Positions 20,860-28,005 of a stretch of 60,199 nucleotides of DNA are shown here, one piece after another. The position numbers and the translations under genes were made by a program. The DNA comes from Paenibacillus radicibacter (lineage in GTDB: Bacteria; Bacillota; Bacilli; Paenibacillales; NBRC-103111), in NCBI RefSeq assembly GCF_024721995.1, contig NZ_JANQBC010000018.1:1-60199 (forward strand), read 5' to 3'. The notes beneath the pieces were generated by a model. It was not told where the DNA came from. It searched no databases and saw only the letters and a list, made by a program, of their open reading frames with translations. Position 1 is the first letter of the stretch. The number at the start of each line of letters is the position of its first letter.

Positions 20860-21777
20860 TTATCTAGGCCAATACAAATAAAGTGTAAGCCCAAATACGA
20901 CTAGAGAGGCTGTAAAACATATCGAAAGCCAATTCCCACGGACTGGTTCTGCTTTACGCTTACTGGCATGACGAAACAATTGCCGCCACGCTGTACTTGC
21001 TTCCTTCGCCGTAGAAAAACGCTGCTGCAACATTTGTTCCAAGACAGGCTTCGCATTACGCGGAACCGACACCTCATCTAATAACTGCGATAAATCGCTC
21101 GTACTCCGATTCTGAGGTAAGCCTTGCGACCAGTTCGTAATCTTTTTTCCCGTATCAAATGCACGAATCATTAATACTGCAAATGAAAAGAGATCATAGC
21201 TGGGCTCTGCAACACGTGACCCGCTTCCCCAGAATCCGCGATCATACAGCTCTGTAAACTGTTTGACAGATTTGCCTATTGGCGTAACACCGCCAAAGTC
21301 AACGAGCTCGACATGCCCATAGGCGCATACGAGCACATTTTCCATTTTTAAATCACCAAAAACATATCCCTGTTCATGCAGTTCTCGCAATTTACTCAGC
21401 AAATGCAGACCAATGACATACACCCAATCCGGCTCATGCGTGTCCATAAACTGGGTTAAGGAAGTACCCTCAATGTATTTCATCACAAAGAAAGGGTACT
21501 CCTTACCCATCCAGACAAAATCGTCTACATCTCGGAGCATATCCCGAAAGGAAGTCGAAGTGTCTGATAGACGACGAAGTGCATTAATCTCCGATTGATG
21601 ATCGACCGTCTCAAAGCCTATTTTGAGTGCAAATTGAGCTTTACCTGATCGGACCAGATACACCTGACCATTTGCCCCTGCACCAATTAATCGTTCAATT
21701 GTATATAACTTTCCATTCCACTTCCCACGCAGTGTAATGCCTGGTCGTAGATCTAGATTAAACAACGTAGTCACCAA
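20860..21777 (-). CDS. yabT: Membrane-anchored Hanks-type protein kinase (YabT-like)
   Basis: A 305-residue Ser/Thr kinase domain followed by a single C-terminal membrane helix (about 283-302), so the kinase faces the cytoplasm. Visible motifs are the glycine loop GAGANGQVY (32-40), Lys52, the catalytic loop with Asp142-x-Lys144-x-x-Asn147 and DFG at 160-162. The usual HRD triplet reads FGD. There is no extracellular PASTA domain. In B. subtilis YabT acts in sporulation and phosphorylates RecA and AbrB-type proteins. The gene overlaps yabS by 20 bases; start is TTG 21777 or GTG 21774. A linked AbrB lies at 51249. Confidence 0.9.
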   Translation of the reverse strand: MVTTLFNLDLRPGITLRGKWNGKLYTIERLIGAGANGQVYLVRSGKAQFALKIGFETVDHQSEINALRRLSDTSTSFRDMLRDVDDFVWMGKEYPFFVMKYIEGTSLTQFMDTHEPDWVYVIGLHLLSKLRELHEQGYVFGDLKMENVLVCAYGHVELVDFGGVTPIGKSVKQFTELYDRGFWGSGSRVAEPSYDLFSFAVLMIRAFDTGKKITNWSQGLPQNRSTSDLSQLLDEVSVPRNAKPVLEQMLQQRFSTAKEASTAWRQLFRHASKRKAEPVRGNWLSICFTASLVVFGLTLYLYWPR

Positions 21778-22480
21778 GAATCCCGTCCTTACTACTATCT
21801 AGCGATGGTTTTTCTGCTACATACTCCACAACATTCAGCAGTGCTGGGCCTGTAGGTGTCGTGCCCCTCATGTTTATTTTATAGAACATCTTATGTATAT
21901 TTGCAAGATCTTGGGTCCAAGGAGAGTCCATCTCAACTTCTACTTCCCCACTTAATGAACCTGGAAAATGGAATACAGCAACCTCACTTTGGCCCGCTCT
22001 TGCTCGCAATGAAAGAAGTAAATCTTGCAAAGCATCGCGCACGGCTGCAAGCTTAGGCTTCATAGAAGCGCTTGTATCTACAAGTAAGGCAACCCGCATC
22101 GCGCTATTCTCGCTCATCTCATCGATAACATGAACGACTTCTGCACGCTGGGCAGGAGGCAATTGTGTAATTTGATCGTCACCTAATATATTGCGTAGTT
22201 CTTTCCCTACTGCCTTCTCTATTGTACCGACAACCGTCTTTCTCGTCATCATCTGCACCGTTTGCGATAATTGTCTCGATGATACGATACGACTGAGTCC
22301 ACCACCTGCACGTGCAATCTCAATAATTTCTTGTGAACCTAGCTGTCCGAGCTCCCCATGATCGACAACCCCTATCACGTTAACCGTGATCCCTTCTTCC
22401 ATGGCATGAGCAGCCGCGATAACCGGACTCATCCCTACATTGGAACAACCATCTGTAATTAATAGAATTTGCTTTAACAT
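21758..22480 (-). CDS. yabS: von Willebrand factor A-type domain protein (YabS-like)
   Basis: A 240-residue cytosolic protein with VWA features. It starts directly with LLITDGCSNVG, and a second segment ALLVDTSASMKPK (about residues 131-143) matches the MIDAS DxSxS metal site. TTPTGPAL (third MIDAS element) lies near residue 208. It is the first gene of yabS-yabT-tilS-hpt and follows spoIIE as in B. subtilis, where it is sporulation-associated and of unknown function. The overlap with the kinase gene suggests co-translation and possibly a functional pair. Confidence 0.85.
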   Translation of the reverse strand: MLKQILLITDGCSNVGMSPVIAAAHAMEEGITVNVIGVVDHGELGQLGSQEIIEIARAGGGLSRIVSSRQLSQTVQMMTRKTVVGTIEKAVGKELRNILGDDQITQLPPAQRAEVVHVIDEMSENSAMRVALLVDTSASMKPKLAAVRDALQDLLLSLRARAGQSEVAVFHFPGSLSGEVEVEMDSPWTQDLANIHKMFYKINMRGTTPTGPALLNVVEYVAEKPSLDSSKDGILGDYVV

Positions 22481-22574
22481 TACTTATTCCTCCCCATTGC
22501 TTTACTAGAATCTATATTTCTAGTTTCGCCAATATTTAAGAGGGATAAACGATAGTTTAGGAATGCAATATAAG

Positions 22575-22606
22575 AAGCAGCTCCAGACTTAGGTCCAGAA
22601 CTGCTT
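22575..22606 (-). terminator. Probable terminator after spoIIE
   Basis: The complement RNA can form a 14-bp stem with three G-U pairs (AAGCAG/CTGCTT at the base) and a CTAA loop, followed by TCTTATATT. The G-U pairs work only on this strand, which fits minus-strand termination. Confidence 0.65.
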
Positions 22607-22631
22607 TCGATTCATTCACCTTATATTTAAC

Positions 22632-25082
22632 CTAGCTAACGACTTTCGGACGCTCGATACGGGCCATACCCGGCCAGCGGAATGTTGCCCACTCTGGTTG
22701 ACGCTTCTCTATGCGTGCCACGACCACCATCATGTCGTCTTGCATCGATCCAGCATGACGCAGCACTTGATCCAGCAAGGTATCTGCCATATCCTGCGTA
22801 GTCAATGCATCAAGCTCACTAACCATTCGCTGCATCCACATTTCCTTATTCACTATATGTTCAGGTGCATCCAAGATTCCATCCGTCATGAGAACCAAAT
22901 AATCGCCATCTTGCAGCTTCATCGACACGAGATCAACTTCAATGTCCTTAATGATGCCAACTGGCAAATTGCTAGCCATAATCGGAATAACTTCTCTACC
23001 ACGTTTAATAAAGCTAGGGGTTGAGCCAATCTTCATAAACGTCGTATCTGCACTGTACAGATCAATTAATGCCATATCTACTGTTGCGTACATCTCTTCA
23101 GGTGAGCGAAGAAGCAGCACCGAATTCACCGATTTAATCGCAAGTTTCTCATCCATTCCCGATTGTAAGAATTGCTGCAGCATACCAAGAGCTGTCTCAC
23201 TCTCTCTACGCGCCCGTTCGCCATTTCCCATCCCATCACTTAACGCAACTGCGTATTTGCCATTTCCAAGCTCTACCGTACTATATGAATCCCCTGACAA
23301 GTAACTGCCACCCTTCCCGATAGCCGCAATACCTGTCTCCACGTTATATTCCTTCGCAGATCCGAATAACACAGAAGCATATCCTTCACGCTCGAGCTGC
23401 TCTTCGCTTTTGACCGCAATATTCTCACCGACAATCTCACTTAGCAGAGGGGCTATAATTTTGCGGCATTCGTCAAATCCGCGCGTATACTGATGAATCA
23501 TCTCAATCTCAACTTTCCCTTCATCTAGCGACACGATATTCACACTGTGAATGGACATTCCCAAGTCCTCTAGAGCCTCACGAATCTGTTCTTCTTGTAA
23601 AAATAATTCTTGACCTTCGCGTTTAATCTCCTTCGCTAAATCCTCCATCACTTGAGAAACACCTGTAAGCTGTTCCGCAACAAGCGCCCTCGATTCTGTT
23701 AGCTGCTTGCGCCAATGAATATCGTGCTGATAATACCCGTATTGCTCTTTCATCACTTGGAGTACAGAATCCGTTCGACTGCAAATGTTTTTCCATTCTC
23801 TGCGAATATCTCGCTTATCCATTTGACCTCGCACTTCAATTTCAGTCATCATATCGGTCATGTACGAATACGTTTTTAAAAAGTTCTGATCCCAGCAACG
23901 TTCACGCTTGAAGCAGCTCTTACATGTCTGAGATGTCACAGCATTCATAAAATGCTCCACATCGTGCTCTTTCTGCTGCAAAGGACTTTCACCCGTCAAT
24001 TGTTTAAACGATGTGGCGAGCTGACGAAATACTTCAGAGAACTGCTCGACACGTCCTGCTGTCACATCACGTACTCGCTTGGCATAATCTTGCTGCCCCT
24101 TCATATTCTCTTGTGTACCCGGCACGTATTTCGCCAGTGTTTGCAATACACTTTTTGGTGTCAGTAAAAATAGTCCGATCGCAATTAACGATTCCCATGT
24201 GGAGTTAATAATCGAAACGGCGCTTCCCAGATAGAATGATAGAATCGAAGAGCCAATTAATAGACCTAACGAGACGGTTACTCTGCGTCCATCCTTCAGT
24301 AGCCCTGCCAGTAATCCTGCAAAAGCAAGCAAGCTCATCTGGTAGATCGCATTTGAATCTGCCAAGCTTAAGATCAGTCCACTTACGACACCAACTGATG
24401 CTCCGAATGGCGCACCGCCTACCATTGCGAATAATAGAATCAAATAACGAGATTCCACATTCTGAATCATAACAGGGCCAACACTCCAACCAACTGCTCC
24501 TGTCATGACAGATGCGAGTAAGATAATTAAGCAGATAATCTCTTCGTGTCGCAATTGATAATTCCGACGAGTAAGTGTGAATACCGGCAAGGCTTGTATA
24601 AAAATATAAGTGAGCACACCACTTAACAGCGCTTCCACACCGATCAACATCATGGCATACCAGGATAGTTCAGTTGCTACTAGCTGAAAGAATAACTTCA
24701 CCATAAACATAATGCCAAATACGATAAAAGGTGCCATCGAAACGTTCGAGCGACCATACTTCTCAATTGCCTTCTGAATCAGGAGGAACACTCCGATCCC
24801 GATCACAAATTGTCCCACATTCGGATGTGCGGACACCAAACCTCCACAGAATAGAGAAACAATCACCCAAGGGACAAGTTCTTTGCGTTGAAAATAAATA
24901 ACTGCAAAATAGGCCAGCGCAAAAGGAGCAAGTTCGTCCAATATCATCGCTCTCCCGAGTAAGAATCCAATTAAAAGTAGAAAGATCGACCACTTCCGAG
25001 CAACAACAGCTTGAATAAATCGATTCCCGATCGCAATCGTGTATAATCCACCTTGAATTCGACTTAACACGTTCTTATACAT
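22632..25082 (-). CDS. spoIIE: Stage II sporulation protein E, PP2C-type phosphatase
   Basis: SpoIIE dephosphorylates SpoIIAA to release sigma-F in the forespore and helps place the polar septum through FtsZ. From ATG 25082 it is 816 residues. About ten N-terminal membrane helices (roughly residues 25-325) are followed by a regulatory region with a CKSCFKRERCW cluster and a C-terminal PP2C domain. SDGMGNG lies at about 615-621, LMTDGILD near 730 and QDDMMVVVARI near 780. GTG codons at 25097 and 25094 are alternative starts; GGGTGG precedes the ATG by 11 bases. The upstream promoter has the Spo0A-type layout. Confidence 0.97.
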   Translation of the reverse strand: MYKNVLSRIQGGLYTIAIGNRFIQAVVARKWSIFLLLIGFLLGRAMILDELAPFALAYFAVIYFQRKELVPWVIVSLFCGGLVSAHPNVGQFVIGIGVFLLIQKAIEKYGRSNVSMAPFIVFGIMFMVKLFFQLVATELSWYAMMLIGVEALLSGVLTYIFIQALPVFTLTRRNYQLRHEEIICLIILLASVMTGAVGWSVGPVMIQNVESRYLILLFAMVGGAPFGASVGVVSGLILSLADSNAIYQMSLLAFAGLLAGLLKDGRRVTVSLGLLIGSSILSFYLGSAVSIINSTWESLIAIGLFLLTPKSVLQTLAKYVPGTQENMKGQQDYAKRVRDVTAGRVEQFSEVFRQLATSFKQLTGESPLQQKEHDVEHFMNAVTSQTCKSCFKRERCWDQNFLKTYSYMTDMMTEIEVRGQMDKRDIRREWKNICSRTDSVLQVMKEQYGYYQHDIHWRKQLTESRALVAEQLTGVSQVMEDLAKEIKREGQELFLQEEQIREALEDLGMSIHSVNIVSLDEGKVEIEMIHQYTRGFDECRKIIAPLLSEIVGENIAVKSEEQLEREGYASVLFGSAKEYNVETGIAAIGKGGSYLSGDSYSTVELGNGKYAVALSDGMGNGERARRESETALGMLQQFLQSGMDEKLAIKSVNSVLLLRSPEEMYATVDMALIDLYSADTTFMKIGSTPSFIKRGREVIPIMASNLPVGIIKDIEVDLVSMKLQDGDYLVLMTDGILDAPEHIVNKEMWMQRMVSELDALTTQDMADTLLDQVLRHAGSMQDDMMVVVARIEKRQPEWATFRWPGMARIERPKVVS

Positions 25083-25118
25083 GTTTGGCGACACCACCCA
25101 ATTCTATTAGTGTTCCCT

Positions 25119-25151
25119 ATTATATGGATGCTCTCGTATAAAGTTTGTCAC
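25119..25151 (-). promoter_or_regulatory. spoIIE promoter, long-spacer Spo0A-activated type
   Basis: On the complement, TATAAT (25119-25124) is preceded by GTGACA (25146-25151) with a 21-base spacer, too long for ordinary sigma-A use. That spacing is known for Spo0A-dependent spoIIE and spoIIG promoters. TGACAAA over the -35 and TGTCGGA (25178-25184) each match the 0A box TGWCGAA at 6 of 7 positions. Confidence 0.65.
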
Positions 25152-25332
25152 AATACGTGATCTAGTAAAAAGAAATTTCCGACACCGTGCGGCATAGAGC
25201 GAAATCGAGCGCAAATCATGCGCAGCAAGTACTTTCGGACCCTTTTTGCTTAAAAATGTCAAATGTTTACCAGTTTGTCCGCCACATACTTGCAGGGATT
25301 GCCGCCAATTTATGTCGAGATTGCACACAAAA

Positions 25333-25362
25333 AACCACACTCCGTATAAACAGAGTGTGGTT
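25333..25362 (-). terminator. Rho-independent terminator after yabR
   Basis: On the complement, a 10-bp perfect stem AACCACACTC/GAGTGTGGTT followed by TTTTGTGTG. The region 25152-25332 holds no gene; the tRNA genes found near this place in B. subtilis were looked for and not seen. Confidence 0.88.
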
Positions 25363-25379
25363 GATTATGAAATATTGGA

Positions 25380-25928
25380 TTAGTCGCGTCTTCCGCCACG
25401 ACCACCGCGTTTAGATTCAGTGCTCTTTTTCAAAGATGAAATGCGTTCTTCACTATCTTTTAGGAAACGAGACATTTTATCCTCGAATGTCAACCGACCG
25501 CCTTGCGGCTTGAATCCGCCACCACGAGGGCCACGATCTCCGCGAGGTCCACGGTCTCCACCTGGACGACCCATACCGCCGCTAGGACGACCCATACCGC
25601 CGCCGCTAGGACGACCTGCGCCACCTGGAGGACGGCTGCCAGATCCATCAAATCGACCGCCTTGTCGTTCTGGACGAGGGGCATCTGCAGGCTTGTCAAT
25701 CGTCTGCTTAATCGATAAGCCAATTTTCCCATCCTTGTCCACATTGATCACTTTAACAGTAACTTTGTCATTTAGCTTCAAATGATCATTGACGTCCTTC
25801 ACATAGTTGTCTGCAATTTCCGAGATGTGAACTAGGCCGGTGACTCCTTCAGAAAGTTCGACGAATGCTCCAAAGTTAGTGATTCCGGTCACTTTTCCTT
25901 CTAACTTGCTGCCCACTTCAATTGCCAT
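25380..25928 (-). CDS. yabR: S1 RNA-binding domain protein with Gly/Arg-rich tail (YabR-like)
   Basis: From ATG 25928 (MAIEVGSKLEG) the protein has 182 residues. One S1 domain (about 1-73: GKVTGITNFGAFVEL, GLVHISEIA, VTVKVINVDKDGKIGLSIKQ) is the general stress/YabR type. A Gly/Pro/Arg-rich low-complexity region (about 80-145) contains short repeats GMGRPSG and DRGPRG, and a basic tail ends in RGGRGGRRD. B. subtilis YabR has about 128 residues, so the tail is an extension. RNA binding is expected; the target is unknown. It has its own promoter and terminator. Confidence 0.9.
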   Translation of the reverse strand: MAIEVGSKLEGKVTGITNFGAFVELSEGVTGLVHISEIADNYVKDVNDHLKLNDKVTVKVINVDKDGKIGLSIKQTIDKPADAPRPERQGGRFDGSGSRPPGGAGRPSGGGMGRPSGGMGRPGGDRGPRGDRGPRGGGFKPQGGRLTFEDKMSRFLKDSEERISSLKKSTESKRGGRGGRRD

Positions 25929-25979
25929 AAAATAAAATGTTCCTCCCTGTAATATGTTCATAAAACAATGGCTATGCAG

Positions 25980-26008
25980 ATTATAACCGATGAAAAGAGC
26001 ACGGTCAA
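25980..26008 (-). promoter_or_regulatory. yabR promoter
   Basis: On the complement, TTGACC (26003-26008), 17 bases, TATAAT (25980-25985): a strong sigma-A promoter in the 114-base gap between divIC and yabR. Confidence 0.8.
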
Positions 26009-26042
26009 CACTGCTAGCGCCTTTTTTTCCATCTATACCCAA

Positions 26043-26363
26043 TTATGGGCTTGGGGTCGTAAATAACGTTTCCCCGTCTTTGGTGTAGTTCAGTTCTTTA
26101 CGAATTTTTTGTTCGATATATTCCTTATCGTTCAAACGCGCAATCTCTTTCTTAGCTGCTTCCGTCGTCTGCTGAACTTGCGCCAATTCCTTGCTTAAAT
26201 CCTGCAATTGCGATTGCTTGTCCTTCAGCATGCTCTGTTGATCCCAGAGTGTGACTAATGCCCATCCTAGAAAACATAGCAGAAAAACCGGTAGTAAACG
26301 TAATTTACGACCTGATTTCTTAGAAGTTCGTTGCACTGCTTTTTGTTTGGATTGACTTGGCAT
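26043..26363 (-). CDS. divIC: Cell division protein DivIC (FtsB family)
   Basis: DivIC is a bitopic septum protein that works with FtsL and DivIB. The 106-residue protein has a basic cytoplasmic N-terminus, one membrane helix (about 22-42), a coiled coil (about 45-82) and the family ending YIEQKIRKELNYTKDGE. The start follows the yabQ stop by 28 bases. Position after yabQ and before yabR matches B. subtilis. Function is inferred from family and position. Confidence 0.94.
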   Translation of the reverse strand: MPSQSKQKAVQRTSKKSGRKLRLLPVFLLCFLGWALVTLWDQQSMLKDKQSQLQDLSKELAQVQQTTEAAKKEIARLNDKEYIEQKIRKELNYTKDGETLFTTPSP

Positions 26364-26391
26364 CGTGCAACTACCCCCTTGCTACAAGCAA

Positions 26392-26964
26392 TTAAGTATC
26401 TTTACGGCGAAATCGATTGCGTACCCACCCTACTGTACGTTTAACAAAAACAGGTGTTTTGATATAACGAACGATGGGACGAGTCATCCACACAAACAAT
26501 CGCCAAAAAGGATACAACAATTGTAGCACAATTTTGCCGAGGAAAATAGCTATCGCACATAATATCCCCCAAATCACTACACTAACGCGGTACAATCCTA
26601 CTAATGGCGCGATAATAAAAATTTCTACAATTCGCACACACAGCTTGTACAGCCATTTGACAGCACGAATGAACAATTCAATTGTCCAAACAACAAGCCG
26701 ACTAAGTATAAAATAATAGAGAATAACACCTATTACTAGTCCTATGAAAACAAACAATCGTATTTGTCCATGATTGCTTTGGTATAACAGACGGAAAATG
26801 AGGATCGTCGCCACAATCCAATAGACCGTGTCGATTACCATTAAGCTCCACCGGGGCAAGCGCAATTCCCTGTGCAGCACGCGAAATAAGTCGTATATCG
26901 CGCCGAGTGCGAGGCCCCCACAGAACATCATGAATAACGTAGTAAATTGAACATGAAGTGTCAC
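26392..26964 (-). CDS. yabQ: Spore cortex protein YabQ
   Basis: A 190-residue membrane protein with four or five hydrophobic segments and a basic C-terminus. The N-terminal motif FCGGLALGAIYDLFRV is the YabQ family signature. In B. subtilis YabQ is made in the mother cell, sits in the forespore outer membrane and is required for cortex formation. It starts with GTG overlapping the yabP stop by 4 bases (GTGA), so the pair is translationally coupled and probably shares the promoter candidate upstream of yabP. Confidence 0.93.
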   Translation of the reverse strand: MTLHVQFTTLFMMFCGGLALGAIYDLFRVLHRELRLPRWSLMVIDTVYWIVATILIFRLLYQSNHGQIRLFVFIGLVIGVILYYFILSRLVVWTIELFIRAVKWLYKLCVRIVEIFIIAPLVGLYRVSVVIWGILCAIAIFLGKIVLQLLYPFWRLFVWMTRPIVRYIKTPVFVKRTVGWVRNRFRRKDT

Positions 26965-27242
26965 TTAAATAACTTCCCAAACAGTCCCTTGGATTTCTCC
27001 TGGGTGTTTGCGTCCACATAAGTAAGAGAATTTACGAACCCTTCAATGGCGACAAGACCCTGCTCTAAATTCAAGTTCTTAATATGCAAATTTTGTCCTT
27101 TAATCATTAAGAAGCCGCAGTCCGTCTCAAGCAAAAATTCTTCACTGTCAAAGCTCTCGACGTTCAGAACTCCTGAAATTTCTAGCAGCTTGCGATTTAA
27201 CATCTTAATCTCTTGACGTTTATTTTTTGTTATTTCGTGCAT
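26961..27242 (-). CDS. yabP: Sporulation protein YabP
   Basis: A 93-residue YabP/YqfC-family protein. Visible family segments are NRKLLEISGVLNVESFDSEEFLLET and the FVNSLTYVD region near residue 70. In B. subtilis it is a sigma-E mother-cell protein needed for normal sporulation; its biochemical role is unknown. AAGGAGGGG precedes the ATG. It is the first gene of yabP-yabQ-divIC, after the terminator at 27332-27357. Confidence 0.93.
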   Translation of the reverse strand: MHEITKNKRQEIKMLNRKLLEISGVLNVESFDSEEFLLETDCGFLMIKGQNLHIKNLNLEQGLVAIEGFVNSLTYVDANTQEKSKGLFGKLFK

Positions 27243-27268
27243 AGGCGTATACCCCTCCTTATACTATT

Positions 27269-27297
27269 AACGTATGGAGGAGCTTGACCCTTTAGAA
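27269..27297 (-). promoter_or_regulatory. Possible sigma-E promoter of yabP
   Basis: On the complement, CATACGTT (27269-27276) matches the sigma-E -10 consensus CATACANT in 7 of 8 positions. The -35 region 14 bases upstream (TTCTAAA) is a poor match, so this rests on the -10 and the known class of the gene. Confidence 0.4.
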
Positions 27298-27331
27298 CTT
27301 AAAAATAGAGTTGCGAGCATTACGAGCATAA

Positions 27332-27357
27332 AAAAAGAGAGCCTCAGCTCTCTTTTT
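27332..27357 (-). terminator. Rho-independent terminator after rqcP
   Basis: On the complement, AAAGAGAGC-TGAG-GCTCTCTTT followed by TTTT. It separates hup-rqcP from yabP-yabQ-divIC. Confidence 0.88.
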
Positions 27358-27360
27358 CAA

Positions 27361-27633
27361 CTAAAAAAGTGGTTCATTCTTGTAGGGTTCTTCCTTCAAA
27401 AGCGTAAACATGTTCGCTGCATCATCCTTGCGTGTTGACTCAGATAACAACTCTACCCTCACAGTTACTTTCTTCTGTCCGAATTGAATTGCGATCTCAT
27501 CGCCCACCTTCACTGAAGAGCTAGCTTTTGCATCTCGTCCATTAATCCACACGCGTCCTTGATCGGAAACATCCTTCGCCACTGTGCGGCGCTTAATCAA
27601 GCGAGATACTTTTAAAAACTTGTCTAAACGCAT
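27361..27633 (-). CDS. rqcP: S4-domain ribosome quality-control factor RqcP (YabO)
   Basis: A 90-residue protein consisting of an S4 RNA-binding domain (about 1-60: MRLDKFLKVSRLIKRRTVAKD, then GRVWINGRDAKAS) with a short tail. In B. subtilis RqcP works with RqcH to add C-terminal alanine tails on stalled 50S subunits. Its ATG overlaps the hup stop by one base (TAATG), so the two genes are co-transcribed and coupled. The heat-shock protein Hsp15/HslR is a distant relative. Confidence 0.9.
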   Translation of the reverse strand: MRLDKFLKVSRLIKRRTVAKDVSDQGRVWINGRDAKASSSVKVGDEIAIQFGQKKVTVRVELLSESTRKDDAANMFTLLKEEPYKNEPLF

Positions 27634-27905
27634 TACTTCACAGCTTCTTTAAGCTTGTTACCAGCTTTGAATGCTGGAATTGTGGATTCAGGAATTGAAA
27701 TCTCTAAACCTGTTTGTGGGTTACGTCCCGTACGACCAGAACGCTTACGAGTTTCAAAAGTACCAAATCCGATTAATTGCACTTTATCTCCTGAAGAAAG
27801 AGCCTCCGTAATTTCACCAAGAACACCGTTTAATACCGTTTCAACGTCTTTTTTAGTTAATCCGCTTTTTGTCGCGATGTTGTTAATCATATCCGTCTTA
27901 TTCAT
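27633..27905 (-). CDS. hup: DNA-binding protein HU
   Basis: A 90-residue nucleoid protein with the HU/IHF signature GFGTFETRKRSGRTGRNPQTG and the intercalating Pro in that arm. The ATG has GGGAGG eight to nine bases upstream. In B. subtilis hbs lies elsewhere; here hup is the first gene of a two-gene unit with rqcP. A sigma-H-like promoter lies 60-90 bases upstream. A 13-base palindrome GGATCAGTGATCC is at 27947-27959. Confidence 0.96.
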   Translation of the reverse strand: MNKTDMINNIATKSGLTKKDVETVLNGVLGEITEALSSGDKVQLIGFGTFETRKRSGRTGRNPQTGLEISIPESTIPAFKAGNKLKEAVK

Positions 27906-27969
27906 AAATTCATTTACCTCCCAAAAATAGTAGAGTCAGTTCGTTTGGATCAGTGATCCGCATTTAATT

Positions 27970-27996
27970 ATTCTGGGTCGCCTTGCAAAATCCTGC
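27970..27996 (-). promoter_or_regulatory. Sigma-H-like promoter of hup-rqcP
   Basis: On the complement, GCAGGATTT (27988-27996), 14 bases, GAAT (27970-27973). This fits the sigma-H pattern (RNAGGAWWW, then GAAT) and has the same spacing as the spoVG promoter candidate in this window. It lies just inside the intergenic region after yabN. Confidence 0.5.
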
Positions 27997-28005
27997 TAGA
28001 GAATC

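Noticed and set aside
25152-25332. Possible tRNA genes between yabR and spoIIE, as in B. subtilis
   Set aside because: No cloverleaf, no GTTCRANYC T-loop with matching acceptor stem on either strand.
25420-25785. 121-codon Pro/Arg-rich plus-strand frame opposite yabR
   Set aside because: It is the reverse complement of the Gly/Arg-rich repeat tail of the S1 protein; low complexity on that strand creates the long frame.
27930-27960. Palindrome GGATCAGTGATCC as a restriction or mobile element end
   Set aside because: A single short palindrome with no partner copy; kept only as a possible operator in the hup finding.
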